NCBI GenBank assembly: GCA_001725325.1 | Contig: MEFY01000001.1 | Span: 62,001 to 126,000, forward strand | Origin: Leifsonia sp. SCN 70-46 | GTDB lineage: Bacteria; Actinomycetota; Actinomycetes; Actinomycetales; Microbacteriaceae | DNA length: 64,000 bases | Reading direction: 5' to 3' | Shown here: positions 43,586 through 51,893 of the stretch, one piece after another | How the letters are laid out: every line of letters begins with the position of its first letter | How positions within the stretch are numbered: the stretch's first letter is position 1 | Translations under genes and position numbers: made by a program | Notes under the pieces: generated by a model | What the model was told of the DNA's origin: nothing | What the model saw: the letters and a program-made list of their open reading frames with translations, nothing else | The model's database searches: none

Positions 43586-45400
43586 TCAGCGGCCCCCTCC
43601 GCCACCGCCCCCTCCGCCGCCCCCGGAGAAGCCGCCGCCGCTCGACCCGCTCGAGAAGCTCGACCCGCCGCTGCTCGACCACGAGCTTCCGCCGCCGCCC
43701 GACGAGCTGCTCACGATGGGCCGCACCGCCGAGGTGGACGACGACGTGAACGAGCGGAACACCGAGCTGTCGAAGGTGTCCCCGTCGAGCCAGTCCGGGG
43801 TGGCGGAGGCGTACCGCGCCTGCAGCACCTCCACCCACCCGTCCTCGACCCCCCACAGCACGGCGTACGGGAGGAGGCGCTCGTAGAGCTTGACGACGGC
43901 ATCCCTGTCGGTGGTGTCGACGCGGAGGGCGCCGTCGGGGCTCTGCAGCATCCTCAGCCGTTCCTCCTCGGCGACGGTGAGGTAGAGCCGCATGCCGAGC
44001 AGGTGGTCCTTGAGGGCGGCGCCCTTGCGCGTGAGGCGCGCGGGCGCGGAGAGGGCGGTCGGGATCGCTATCGCGAGGATGACCGCGCCCACGCCCGGCC
44101 ACACGACGTTGCCGTCGAGCACGTCGTTCCACACCGCCCACGCGCCCACGGCGACGAACCCGAGGATGCCCGCGCCCGACGCGCGCGTGATCGCCTTCGT
44201 CCACCGGCTCGTGCGCTTCACGCGGAAGCCCCCGCTCACGGCGGACGACGCCGCGGACGCCGTCTGCGCGTAGAGCGCCGCCCCGCGGTCGGCGTCGAGC
44301 GTGCCGGGCCGGGCGCGCGCGCCGGGCTCGAGGTCGTCGAAGAGCAGCGTGAGCACCGCGGCCTCGCGCGGGGTCGTGCCGTCCGTCGTGACGAGCTCGA
44401 GCGAGAACCGGCGCCTGCTCGAGACCGTCGGGTCGCCCGGCCGGTTGTCGACGACCCGCACGTTGCCGCGCACGGCGAGGTCGACGAAGAGCGCGGGGAG
44501 GCCGGAGGCGGCCCGGCCCACGACGTTCGCGTCGAGGAGGAGGTCGGAGCCGTCGGGCGGCGTGTACTGCGCGATGACCGTGCCGCCGCGGGCGTCCCGC
44601 AGCACGAGGGTGCGCACGAGGATCGACGCGACGAGCAGCGCGACCATGAGCGCGAGGAGCACCGTGGGGGCCACCCGCACAATCCAGCTGTCGCGCGGCA
44701 GGGCCGGCTGCGTGACGGTCCCGCCCGCGAACGCGATGTCGACGGTGAGCGTGCTGTAGGGCGAGACGTCGGAGACCGTCGCGTCGAACCCGCCGCCCGA
44801 GCGCGTGAGCTCGCACCCGCCCTCGTCGCCGTAGTAGCCCGCGTAGCACTCGGCGAACCCCGTGCGCGCCGCGGCCAGCGCCGGCCCTACCTCGACGTGG
44901 GCGCTCACGGTGCCGAACGGCTGGGCCCAGCCGTTGCCGTTGACATCCCAGTAGAACTCGTCGACGTCGGCGTCGGCGTAGTGCCGCACGGGGTCGTGCA
45001 CCGTGTAGGCGAGGATGAACGTCGTCCGGCCGGTGAGGAACTCGTCGGTGCCGAGCGAGAACTCGGCGAAGCCGTCGTAGTCGTCGCGCTCGTAGTACCA
45101 GGGCGTGCCGTGCTCGTCGGTGATCGAGGTCATGTCGATCCGCAGGGGCACCTCGCCGTCGCGGAGCGGGATCGCGCGGATGATCCCGCGGTTCTGGTCC
45201 GCAGGGAAGAGCGCCACGATCGTCTCGACGACGCGCAGCTCGGCGCGGCCGGAGCTGTCGAGGTCGAGCGTGTAGTCGGCGGAGAACGACTCGAACGTGA
45301 AGTCCTCGACCCCCGCGGGGGCGGCCTGCGCGGGCAGCACCGGCAGGAGGGCGAGCGCGAGCGCGGAGACCGCTGCGGCGACGACACGGGGCCACTTCAC
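43586..45400 (-). CDS. DUF2207 membrane protein, copy 1
   Basis: 604 aa. A cleavable signal peptide ends ~AQA (26). An extracytoplasmic DUF2207 domain follows (VEDFTFESFSADYTLDLDSSG, FPADQNRGIIRAIPLRDGE), then a TM (~230-255), a cytosolic region (YTPPDGSDLLLDANVVGR), two more TMs and GVEDGWVEVLQARY. The last ~50 residues are Ser/Gly-rich, ending in a poly-Gly run. Function unknown. GTG follows TAAGGT by 6 nt. Divergent from a glycosyltransferase with a 12-bp palindrome between. Confidence 0.88.
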   Translation of the reverse strand: MKWPRVVAAAVSALALALLPVLPAQAAPAGVEDFTFESFSADYTLDLDSSGRAELRVVETIVALFPADQNRGIIRAIPLRDGEVPLRIDMTSITDEHGTPWYYERDDYDGFAEFSLGTDEFLTGRTTFILAYTVHDPVRHYADADVDEFYWDVNGNGWAQPFGTVSAHVEVGPALAAARTGFAECYAGYYGDEGGCELTRSGGGFDATVSDVSPYSTLTVDIAFAGGTVTQPALPRDSWIVRVAPTVLLALMVALLVASILVRTLVLRDARGGTVIAQYTPPDGSDLLLDANVVGRAASGLPALFVDLAVRGNVRVVDNRPGDPTVSSRRRFSLELVTTDGTTPREAAVLTLLFDDLEPGARARPGTLDADRGAALYAQTASAASSAVSGGFRVKRTSRWTKAITRASGAGILGFVAVGAWAVWNDVLDGNVVWPGVGAVILAIAIPTALSAPARLTRKGAALKDHLLGMRLYLTVAEEERLRMLQSPDGALRVDTTDRDAVVKLYERLLPYAVLWGVEDGWVEVLQARYASATPDWLDGDTFDSSVFRSFTSSSTSAVRPIVSSSSGGGGSSWSSSGGSSFSSGSSGGGFSGGGGGGGGGGGR

Positions 45401-45410
45401 GAGGCAACCT

Positions 45411-45422
45411 TAGCGATCGCTA
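45411..45422. promoter_or_regulatory. 12-bp palindrome between divergent -10 boxes
   Basis: TAGCGATCGCTA is a perfect palindrome. Its ends overlap the -10-like boxes of the DUF2207 gene (TAAGGT on minus, 45412-45407) and of the glycosyltransferase (TATGCT, 45421-45426). A protein bound here would block both promoters. Confidence 0.45.
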
Positions 45423-45435
45423 TGCTGTGACGGTC

Positions 45436-46173
45436 ATGGCCCGAATCTCCGTGGTCGTTCCGGCGCTCAACGACTCCCCGATGCTTGCCCGGTGCCTCAC
45501 CGCGCTCGCGGGTCAGACGCGCCCGCCCGACGAGGTCGTCGTCGTCGACAACGGCAGCACCGACGACACCGCCGCGGTCGCGCGTGCCGCCGGTGCGCGC
45601 GTCGTCACCGAGCCGCTGCGCGGCATCTTCCCGGCGACCTCCGCGGGGTTCGACGCCGCCGAGGGCGACATCCTCGCGCGCCTCGACGCGGACTCGGTGC
45701 CGCCCGCCGACTGGCTCGCGCGCGTGGCGGAGGCGTTCGACGCCGATCCGGCGCTCGACTTCCTGAGCGGGCCGGGAGACTTCTACGGCTCCACGCGCCT
45801 CGTGCACTGGCTCGCCGAGACGCTGTACATCGGGGGCTACGTGTGGTTCGTGGGGCTGCTGCTCGGGCATCCCCCGCTCTTCGGCTCGAACCTCGCCATG
45901 CGCGCGGACGCGTGGCGGCGCGTGCGCGGCACCGTGCACCGCGGGATGCGGGAGATCCACGACGACCTCGACCTCGCGATCCACGTCGAGCCCGACCAGT
46001 CCGTGCGGTTCGACAGGAGCCTGCGCGTGGGCGTCTCCGCGCGGCCCTTCGCGAGCTTCGCCGGCTTCCGGCGCCGCATCGACTGGGCGTTCGGCACCCT
46101 GGGGCTCAACTGGCGGGAGCGATCGCTGCTCGACCGGCGGCGGGAACGGGTCAGGCTTCGGCGAAGAGGCTGA
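45436..46173 (+). CDS. Family 2 glycosyltransferase
   Basis: 245 aa GT-A fold enzyme. ISVVVPALNDSPMLARCLTALAGQTRPPDEVVVVDNGSTDDT is the nucleotide-binding start, and GDILARLDADSVPPADWL holds the metal-binding acidic motif (DADS). EIHDDLDLAIHVE resembles the ED catalytic-base region. No TM segment, so it works at the cytosolic face on an unknown acceptor. ATG at 45436 is nine nt after TATGCT; GTG at 45427 is an alternative. Its end overlaps the convergent hydrolase by 23 nt. Confidence 0.88.
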   Translation: MARISVVVPALNDSPMLARCLTALAGQTRPPDEVVVVDNGSTDDTAAVARAAGARVVTEPLRGIFPATSAGFDAAEGDILARLDADSVPPADWLARVAEAFDADPALDFLSGPGDFYGSTRLVHWLAETLYIGGYVWFVGLLLGHPPLFGSNLAMRADAWRRVRGTVHRGMREIHDDLDLAIHVEPDQSVRFDRSLRVGVSARPFASFAGFRRRIDWAFGTLGLNWRERSLLDRRRERVRLRRRG

Positions 46174-47020
46174 GCATGTCGTCGACGAGCTGGTGCGGCG
46201 CGGTCTCGCACGGGCTGTGCCCCGTGCGGTAGACGGCGAGGCGCGCGCCTATCGACTCGGCGAGCCCGGCGTGCAGGTCGAGGGGCCACAGGTCGTGCTC
46301 CCCCACCGCGACGAGCTTGGGGATGCCCGCCGCCGCGAGCTCGGCGCGCACGTCGGGCGCGCGCTTCATGAGCGAGATGATGTCGGCGACGCTCGAGCGG
46401 CGCGTGAGCGAGAACCGGTGCCGCACGAACTCGAGGCGCTTCGGCGGCACGTGGGTGAAGTTGTTCCGCACCCCCCAGATCATGAGCGCGGCGCCCACGC
46501 GGCCCGTGGTGAGACCCGTGACGGGCCCGAGCCGCTTGACGCCGCGGAACCCCTGGCCCGGCTGCGGCGGCGCGCTCAGGAGCGTGAGGCTGCGGAACAG
46601 GTCGGGCCGGCGCACGTAGGCGAGCTGGCTCACCGTGCCCGCGAACGAGTAGCCGAGCACGTGCGCGGGCGTCTCGCCGAGCACGTGCAGGAGGTCGCCG
46701 ACGAACAGGTCGTGGTCGTAGTGCCCGCCGCGCGCCGGTCCTGCGGCCGCCGACTCGTACTGCCCGGCCATGTCGTAGCTCTCCGCGCGGTAGCCCGCGG
46801 CGGCGAGCAGCGGGAGCATGAGCACGAAGTCCTCCTTCGAGCCCGTCACCCCCGGCACGAGCACGACGCGCGGGGCGTCCGCGGCGCCCATGCTCAGGGT
46901 CGCGAGGCGTCCGCTCGGGGCATCGGTCCAGCCGCGCTCGGCACCCTCGGGCGGGACGGTCCAGTCGATGTCCGGCAGCGCCTCGTCGAGGGCGAGCGCG
47001 GTGTCCTTCCCAGAAGCCAC
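46151..47020 (-). CDS. Alpha/beta hydrolase
   Basis: 289 aa. VVLVPGVTGSKEDFVLMLPLLAAAGYRAESYDMAGQYES contains the oxyanion region and strand beta4. The nucleophile elbow is GYSFAG, the acid Asp lies in VAVGEHDLWPLDLH, and the His probably in YRTGHSPCETAPH. Substrate unknown. GTG start at 47018-47020. It overlaps the 3' end of the convergent glycosyltransferase by 23 nt. Confidence 0.87.
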   Translation of the reverse strand: MASGKDTALALDEALPDIDWTVPPEGAERGWTDAPSGRLATLSMGAADAPRVVLVPGVTGSKEDFVLMLPLLAAAGYRAESYDMAGQYESAAAGPARGGHYDHDLFVGDLLHVLGETPAHVLGYSFAGTVSQLAYVRRPDLFRSLTLLSAPPQPGQGFRGVKRLGPVTGLTTGRVGAALMIWGVRNNFTHVPPKRLEFVRHRFSLTRRSSVADIISLMKRAPDVRAELAAAGIPKLVAVGEHDLWPLDLHAGLAESIGARLAVYRTGHSPCETAPHQLVDDMLSLFAEA

Positions 47021-47030
47021 GCCGAAGATA

Positions 47031-47972
47031 CTACGCCCCGACGGCGCTCCCTCCCGAGACGCCGTGCACGAACTCCTGCAGCCTGCGGTAGACCTCCGCG
47101 GAGGCGGGGTGGCGGCTGTCCTGCTGCCACGTGTGCAGGGCGTCGTCCTCGACGAGGGTCTCGACCCCCACGCCGTGCTCGCGCAGCGCCGCGACGAAGT
47201 TGAGGTTGGCGCGGTAGAGGTAGTCCCGGCGCGAGGTCGTCACGAGCACGGGCGGGTAGTTCGCGTCGATCCATTCGATGGGCGACAGGAAGCGGGCGGC
47301 CCGCTCGAGGTGCTCGCCACGGCCGCGCCCGGGCAGGAGCATCCTCACGAAGCCGAGACCGAGGATGAACCCCTTCTCGAAGATGACGGAGAAGTCGGAG
47401 ACGCTGCAGTGCTGCACGAGCCCGCGGATGCTGCGGGGCCGCAGCGCGGGGTCGATCGAGTAGTGCGCCGCCAGCTCGGGCCGTGCCATGACCGAGGTGA
47501 TGAGCGCGGAGATCTGGCCGCCCGCGGAGTCCCCGCCGAGCACGATCGTGGCCGGGTCGCCGCCGAGGCCGGCGATGTGCGCGTCGACCCACGCGAGGGC
47601 GTCGTTCGCATCCTGCAGCATGTGCTGCATGTGGAAGCGCGGCGCGCGCCGGTAGTTGACGTTGACCACGACGACCCCCTGCCGCGCCTGCGTCGCGCAG
47701 TAGCGCGTGAGCGGGGCCTTGTCGCCCGAGGTCCAGCCGCCGCCGTGGAAGTACACGTAGACCGGGAGGGGTCCCTCGGCGTCGCGGGGGCGGATGACGT
47801 CGAGCGTGTGCTCGGGCATCCCGTCGCCCGCATAGTCCACGTCGAGGGTGTAGTCGACGTCGCCGATGGGGTCCGCGTTGAAGCGGCGCAGCTCGCGCGG
47901 GGCGAGGTGCGCCATGAGCGCGCGCCACGCCCACACGGGCACTCGCGACAGGCGCACGGCGGGGATCGGCAT
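47031..47972 (-). CDS. HSL-type alpha/beta hydrolase (esterase)
   Basis: 313 aa. YVYFHGGGWTSGDK has the HGGGW oxyanion-hole motif of the hormone-sensitive lipase family, and VLGGDSAGGQ the GDSAG nucleophile motif. TTSRRDYLYR and DALHTWQQ fit the Asp and His of the triad. It should hydrolyse short- to medium-chain esters. ATG follows TACCGT by 6 nt. Same strand as the next hydrolase, 10 nt apart, so probably one unit. Confidence 0.9.
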   Translation of the reverse strand: MPIPAVRLSRVPVWAWRALMAHLAPRELRRFNADPIGDVDYTLDVDYAGDGMPEHTLDVIRPRDAEGPLPVYVYFHGGGWTSGDKAPLTRYCATQARQGVVVVNVNYRRAPRFHMQHMLQDANDALAWVDAHIAGLGGDPATIVLGGDSAGGQISALITSVMARPELAAHYSIDPALRPRSIRGLVQHCSVSDFSVIFEKGFILGLGFVRMLLPGRGRGEHLERAARFLSPIEWIDANYPPVLVTTSRRDYLYRANLNFVAALREHGVGVETLVEDDALHTWQQDSRHPASAEVYRRLQEFVHGVSGGSAVGA

Positions 47973-48020
47973 GCCACGACGGTAGGCGACGGTGCCGAGA
48001 ACCGCCTGTGCGCAACCCTC

Positions 48021-48051
48021 TTGACCGCTGGGGGCGGCGCGTGGCTACTCT
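48021..48051 (+). promoter_or_regulatory. Sigma70-type promoter for maltokinase-like gene
   Basis: TTGACC (48021-48026) and TACTCT (48046-48051) are spaced 19 bp, with the ATG at 48057 only 5 nt after the -10 box. This is the clearest -35/-10 pair in the window and predicts a leaderless transcript. Confidence 0.7.
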
Positions 48052-48056
48052 GGAGA

Positions 48057-49406
48057 ATGCCCGCACCGCACGCCTCCCTGGCCTTCCTCGCGCCCTGGAT
48101 GACGGGGCAGCGGTGGTTCGCCAACCGGGGCGCGCTGCCCGTGCTCGAGGAGATCGGGTGGTGGGAGTACGCCTCCCCCGAGCCCGGGGTCCGCGTCGTG
48201 ACCCACCTCCTGCTCGACCACACCGTGGGAAAGCCGGCCCTCTACCAGGTTCCGCTCACGTACCGTCCTGCCCCGCTCGCGTCAGGGCTCGTGGGCGAGC
48301 TCGACGGCGTGTTCGTGCACGACGGGCCCCACGACCCCGCGTTCACCGCCGCCCTGCTCGCGTTCATCGCCGAGGGCGCCGAGACGAAGGGCGAGCGCAC
48401 GTGGGCGCTCGGCCGGCACACCGCGGGCACCGTCTCTCCCGGCCTGGTGTCGCGCGTGCTCACGGGCGAGCAGTCGAACACGTCGGTCATCTTCGAGGCG
48501 CCCGGTGCGACTCCGCTCATCGTCAAGCTGTTCCGCGCGCTCCACGACGGCGAGAACCCCGACGTCGTGCTGCAGACCGCCCTCGCCCTCGCCGGCTCCG
48601 ATGCCGTGCCGCATCCCGTGGGCCACATCGTCGCAGAGTGGGATGACCGCGGCGAGGCCTCGGGCCGCGCCAAGGGCCACCTCGCCTTCGCGCAGGAGTT
48701 CCTGCCCGGCGTCGAGGATGCGTGGCGCGTCGCGCTCGCGGCGGCGGAGGGCGGCACCGACTTCGCGGCGTCGGCGCGTGAGCTCGGCATCGCGACCGCC
48801 GGGGTGCACGCGACCCTCGCGACCGCGATGCCCACGAGCGCCGCCACGCCGGAGGAGGTCTCCGCGACCCTCGGGCAGATGCACGGCCGGCTCGCGGCGG
48901 CCATCGCCGAGGTGCCGGCGCTCGCGGAGTACGGCGCGGCGCTCGAGGGGATGTTCGCCCAAGCGGCGGCCGTGCCGTGGCCCCCGCAGCAGCGCATCCA
49001 CGGCGACCTGCACCTCGGGCAGGTGCTCAAGGTGCCCGGCCGCGGCTGGGTGCTCGTGGACTTCGAGGGCGAGCCGCTGCGCCCCATGCGCGAGCGCAGC
49101 CGGCTCGACAGCCCCCTGCGCGACGTCGCGGGCATGCTCCGGTCGTTCGACTACGTCGCGGGCTCGCTCGCCGTCGCCGGCCGCGGCGACGGCGCGGCGT
49201 GGGCCGCGGCCGCGCGCGCGGCGTTCGAGGCCGGATACTCCGCGGCGTCGGGCCACGACCTGCGCGGCACGCGCGCGGTGCTCGACGCGTTCGAGGTCGA
49301 CAAGGCCCTGTACGAGACCGTGTACGAGGCCCGCAACCGGCCCGACTGGCTCGACATCCCCGTCGCGGCGATCAGACGGCTCTCGGCCGAGGTCCCCCAC
49401 CCTTAA
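48057..49406 (+). CDS. Maltokinase-like protein (aminoglycoside-phosphotransferase fold)
   Basis: 449 aa. The N-terminal cap (WMTGQRWFANRG, SNTSVIFE, LIVKLFRALHDGENPDVV) and the kinase motifs RIHGDLHLGQVLKV and WVLVDFEGEP match Pep2/Mak maltokinases, which make maltose-1-phosphate for the GlgE alpha-glucan route. Catalytic Asp is in HGDLH and the Mg-binding Asp in DFEG. No treS, glgE or glgB is in the window, so the pathway is not shown here; another sugar is possible. Strong leaderless promoter upstream. Confidence 0.82.
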   Translation: MPAPHASLAFLAPWMTGQRWFANRGALPVLEEIGWWEYASPEPGVRVVTHLLLDHTVGKPALYQVPLTYRPAPLASGLVGELDGVFVHDGPHDPAFTAALLAFIAEGAETKGERTWALGRHTAGTVSPGLVSRVLTGEQSNTSVIFEAPGATPLIVKLFRALHDGENPDVVLQTALALAGSDAVPHPVGHIVAEWDDRGEASGRAKGHLAFAQEFLPGVEDAWRVALAAAEGGTDFAASARELGIATAGVHATLATAMPTSAATPEEVSATLGQMHGRLAAAIAEVPALAEYGAALEGMFAQAAAVPWPPQQRIHGDLHLGQVLKVPGRGWVLVDFEGEPLRPMRERSRLDSPLRDVAGMLRSFDYVAGSLAVAGRGDGAAWAAAARAAFEAGYSAASGHDLRGTRAVLDAFEVDKALYETVYEARNRPDWLDIPVAAIRRLSAEVPHP

Positions 49407-49429
49407 CCCGTGGGGTCTAAGGTGGCCGC

Positions 49430-50395
49430 GTGACGACACGCACGGCCGGGGAGCGCCTCTCGGAGTACCCCCGTCCCGACCACTTCCTCATCCACCTGAG
49501 CGACACGCACCTGCTGGGTGCCGGCAGCCGGCTCTACGGCACCGTCGACGCCGAGCGGCACCTGGGGGAGCTGCTCGCCGAGCTCGAGGGCTCGCGCGGC
49601 CGCCCCGAGGCGCTCGTCGTCACGGGCGACCTCGCCGACCGCGGGGAGCCCGACGCGTACCGACGCCTGCGGGCGCTCGTCGAGCCCGTCGCGGAGCGGC
49701 TCGGGGCGCGCGTCATCTGGGTGATGGGCAACCACGACGACCGCCGGGCCTTCCGCGCCGAGCTGTTCGACGAGCGGCCCAGCTCGCGTCCCGTCGACCG
49801 CGTGCACGACCTCGGCGGCCTCCGGGTCATCACCCTCGACACGACGGTGCCCGGCCACCACCACGGCGAGGTCGCCGACGACCAGCTCGACTGGCTCGCC
49901 GAGGAGCTCGCGACGCGCGCGCCGCACGGCACCATCCTCGCCATGCACCACCCGCCCCTGCCGAGCGTGCTCGACCTCGCGGTCGCCGTCGAGCTGCGCG
50001 ACCAGTCCGGCCTGGCCCAGGTGCTCCTCGGGTCTGATGTGCGCAGCATCCTCGCCGGGCACCTGCACTACAGCTCGACGGGCACCTTCGCGGGCATCCC
50101 CGTCTCGGTCGCCTCCGCCACGTGCTACACGCAGGACCTCAACGTGCCCGTGGGCGGCACGCGCGGCCGCGACGGGGCGCGCGCGTTCAACCTCGTGCAC
50201 GTCTACGGCACCACGGTGCTGCACTCCGTCGTGCCGGTGGGCGGGTATGCGGCCCTCGACTACGTGGACGCCGAGGAGACGGCGCGGCGGCTGGCCGCGG
50301 CGGGCATCCGCATCGCCGACCGCGTCAGCTCGCCGGAGCAGCAGTCGACGGCTCCGCGGCGGCGGGAGTCCGCTCCCACGGGGCGGCGACGCTGA
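49430..50395 (+). CDS. Metallophosphoesterase (CpdA-like phosphodiesterase)
   Basis: 321 aa. The full calcineurin-like metal set is visible: [27 protein letters not shown] and GHLHYSSTG. The pattern fits the class III cyclic-nucleotide phosphodiesterase group (CpdA/Rv0805-like), acting on cAMP or other phosphodiesters. GTG at 49430 follows TAAGGT (49418-49423) by 6 nt. The last 71 nt overlap the convergent Stealth gene. Confidence 0.9.
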   Translation: MTTRTAGERLSEYPRPDHFLIHLSDTHLLGAGSRLYGTVDAERHLGELLAELEGSRGRPEALVVTGDLADRGEPDAYRRLRALVEPVAERLGARVIWVMGNHDDRRAFRAELFDERPSSRPVDRVHDLGGLRVITLDTTVPGHHHGEVADDQLDWLAEELATRAPHGTILAMHHPPLPSVLDLAVAVELRDQSGLAQVLLGSDVRSILAGHLHYSSTGTFAGIPVSVASATCYTQDLNVPVGGTRGRDGARAFNLVHVYGTTVLHSVVPVGGYAALDYVDAEETARRLAAAGIRIADRVSSPEQQSTAPRRRESAPTGRRR

Positions 50396-51893
50396 AGTAG
50401 CGCTCGAGGAACTGCTGCACGGTGCGCGTGCGGCGGGCGACGGAGATCTCGGGCAGGCTGCCGTCGTTGAGGCAGAACATGTCCACGTCGCGGCGCTTGA
50501 GCAGCCGCGACATCTCCCCCGCCGCGACGGCGAGCGTCGTCTCGATGTACCGGACCGACGCCGCGGTCTGCACGACGGCGCGCCCGGTCATGAGGGCGTA
50601 GTAGTGGTAGAGCGAGTTGGTCACGGAGATGTCGGTCGCCGAGCGGAACGCGCTGCGTGCCGTGCGGGCGAAGTCGTCGGGGAACTCAGCCTCGAGCTCG
50701 GCGAGCACGCTGCGCCGCAGCGGGGTCGCCGCGTGCTCGAGGTGGCGCGTCGTGACGCGACCGAACCGCCGGCGCAGCAGCTCGCGGTTGACGCGCGCGC
50801 CGTTCTCGAACCCGCTGCGCCCCGCTCCCGGTGCCCCCATGCCGATGCGCGTCGTCGCCTCGATGAACTTCGTGATGCCTCCCGGCGAGAAGAACATCTC
50901 GGGGCGCACGGGCCTGCCGAAGAACATGTCGTCGTTCGAGTACAGGAAGTGCTCGCTGAGCCCCTCGATCTTGTGCAGCTGGCTCTCGACGGCGTGCGAG
51001 TTGTGGGTCGGCAGCGCCTCGGGGTCGCTGAAGAACTCCTCGCTGCGCACGACGGTGACCGCGGGATGCTCCGCGAGCCAGGTGGGCGCCGGCGAGTCGG
51101 TGACGATGAATATGCGCCGCACCCAGGGCGCGTAGAGGTAGACGCTGCGCAGGGCGAACCGCAGCTCGTCGATCTGGCGGAAGCGGGCGTCGGAGTCGTC
51201 ACCCTCCCCCACGACGTACGACTTCATGCGCTGCGCCCGGGCCCGCTGGAACGCCGACGACGTGCCGTCGACCCAGGAGAACACCATGTCGATGTCGAAC
51301 GTGACATCGCTCGCGAGCACGTCGAACATGCCGCCGAGGGTGCTCCACGTGCGTCCGTGCAGCTCGACCGTCGCGTCGACGGCCTCCGCGCGCGGCAGCA
51401 CGTGGCGCATGAGCGCGTTCTCGGCGGGCGCCGTGATCGTGTCGGGCGCGAAGTCCCACAGCTCGAGGCGCACGGCGCCGGACGCCCCGTAGCGCAGCCT
51501 GCCCGTGCGGGTCGCACGCGGCCGGTAGAGCCGCAGCACGCGCGTGCCCGAGCGCGGTGCGAACGCCGCGTCGGCGACGAGCACCTCGGCCGCGCTCCCG
51601 ATGCGCGCGTAGAACGGCTCGCGGGCGAACGCGGCCGCGAGGGCGAGCGTGACGTCGTGCGCGCGGGAGCGGTCCACCGCGATCACCGACCGGTCGTCGT
51701 CGCGGCGCACGAGCAGGTGCTCGATGCCGTGCTCGTCGAGGGCGTCGTGGATCGCGACGAGGTCGGCGGTCGTGGCATCCGCGGGCGACAGCGAATCGTT
51801 GAGGAGCGTGAACCTGCCCTTGCGCAGGATGACGTCGGGGCGTGCGGTGAGTCGCGGGTGCGACTGGCCGAGGAGGGTGAGCCCGGGCGTCAC
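50325..51893 (-). CDS. Stealth-family sugar-phosphate transferase
   Basis: 522 aa. The four conserved Stealth regions are present: CR1 [15 protein letters not shown]2 [20 protein letters not shown] with [14 protein letters not shown]3 [16 protein letters not shown] and CR4 near [13 protein letters not shown]. Members transfer hexose-1-phosphates from nucleotide sugars to make phosphodiester-linked wall or capsular polymers. No TM segment. GTG at 51891-51893 overlaps the SNF2 helicase stop as GTGA, an unusual partner. Tail overlaps the convergent phosphoesterase by 71 nt. No other capsule genes seen nearby. Confidence 0.88.
   Translation of the reverse strand: MTPGLTLLGQSHPRLTARPDVILRKGRFTLLNDSLSPADATTADLVAIHDALDEHGIEHLLVRRDDDRSVIAVDRSRAHDVTLALAAAFAREPFYARIGSAAEVLVADAAFAPRSGTRVLRLYRPRATRTGRLRYGASGAVRLELWDFAPDTITAPAENALMRHVLPRAEAVDATVELHGRTWSTLGGMFDVLASDVTFDIDMVFSWVDGTSSAFQRARAQRMKSYVVGEGDDSDARFRQIDELRFALRSVYLYAPWVRRIFIVTDSPAPTWLAEHPAVTVVRSEEFFSDPEALPTHNSHAVESQLHKIEGLSEHFLYSNDDMFFGRPVRPEMFFSPGGITKFIEATTRIGMGAPGAGRSGFENGARVNRELLRRRFGRVTTRHLEHAATPLRRSVLAELEAEFPDDFARTARSAFRSATDISVTNSLYHYYALMTGRAVVQTAASVRYIETTLAVAAGEMSRLLKRRDVDMFCLNDGSLPEISVARRTRTVQQFLERYFSVAAPWERTPAAAEPSTAAPAS

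Noticed and set aside
43586-43640. Poly-C/poly-G tract as a phase-variation switch
   Set aside because: It encodes the extreme C-terminus, so slippage would change only the tail and not switch expression on or off.
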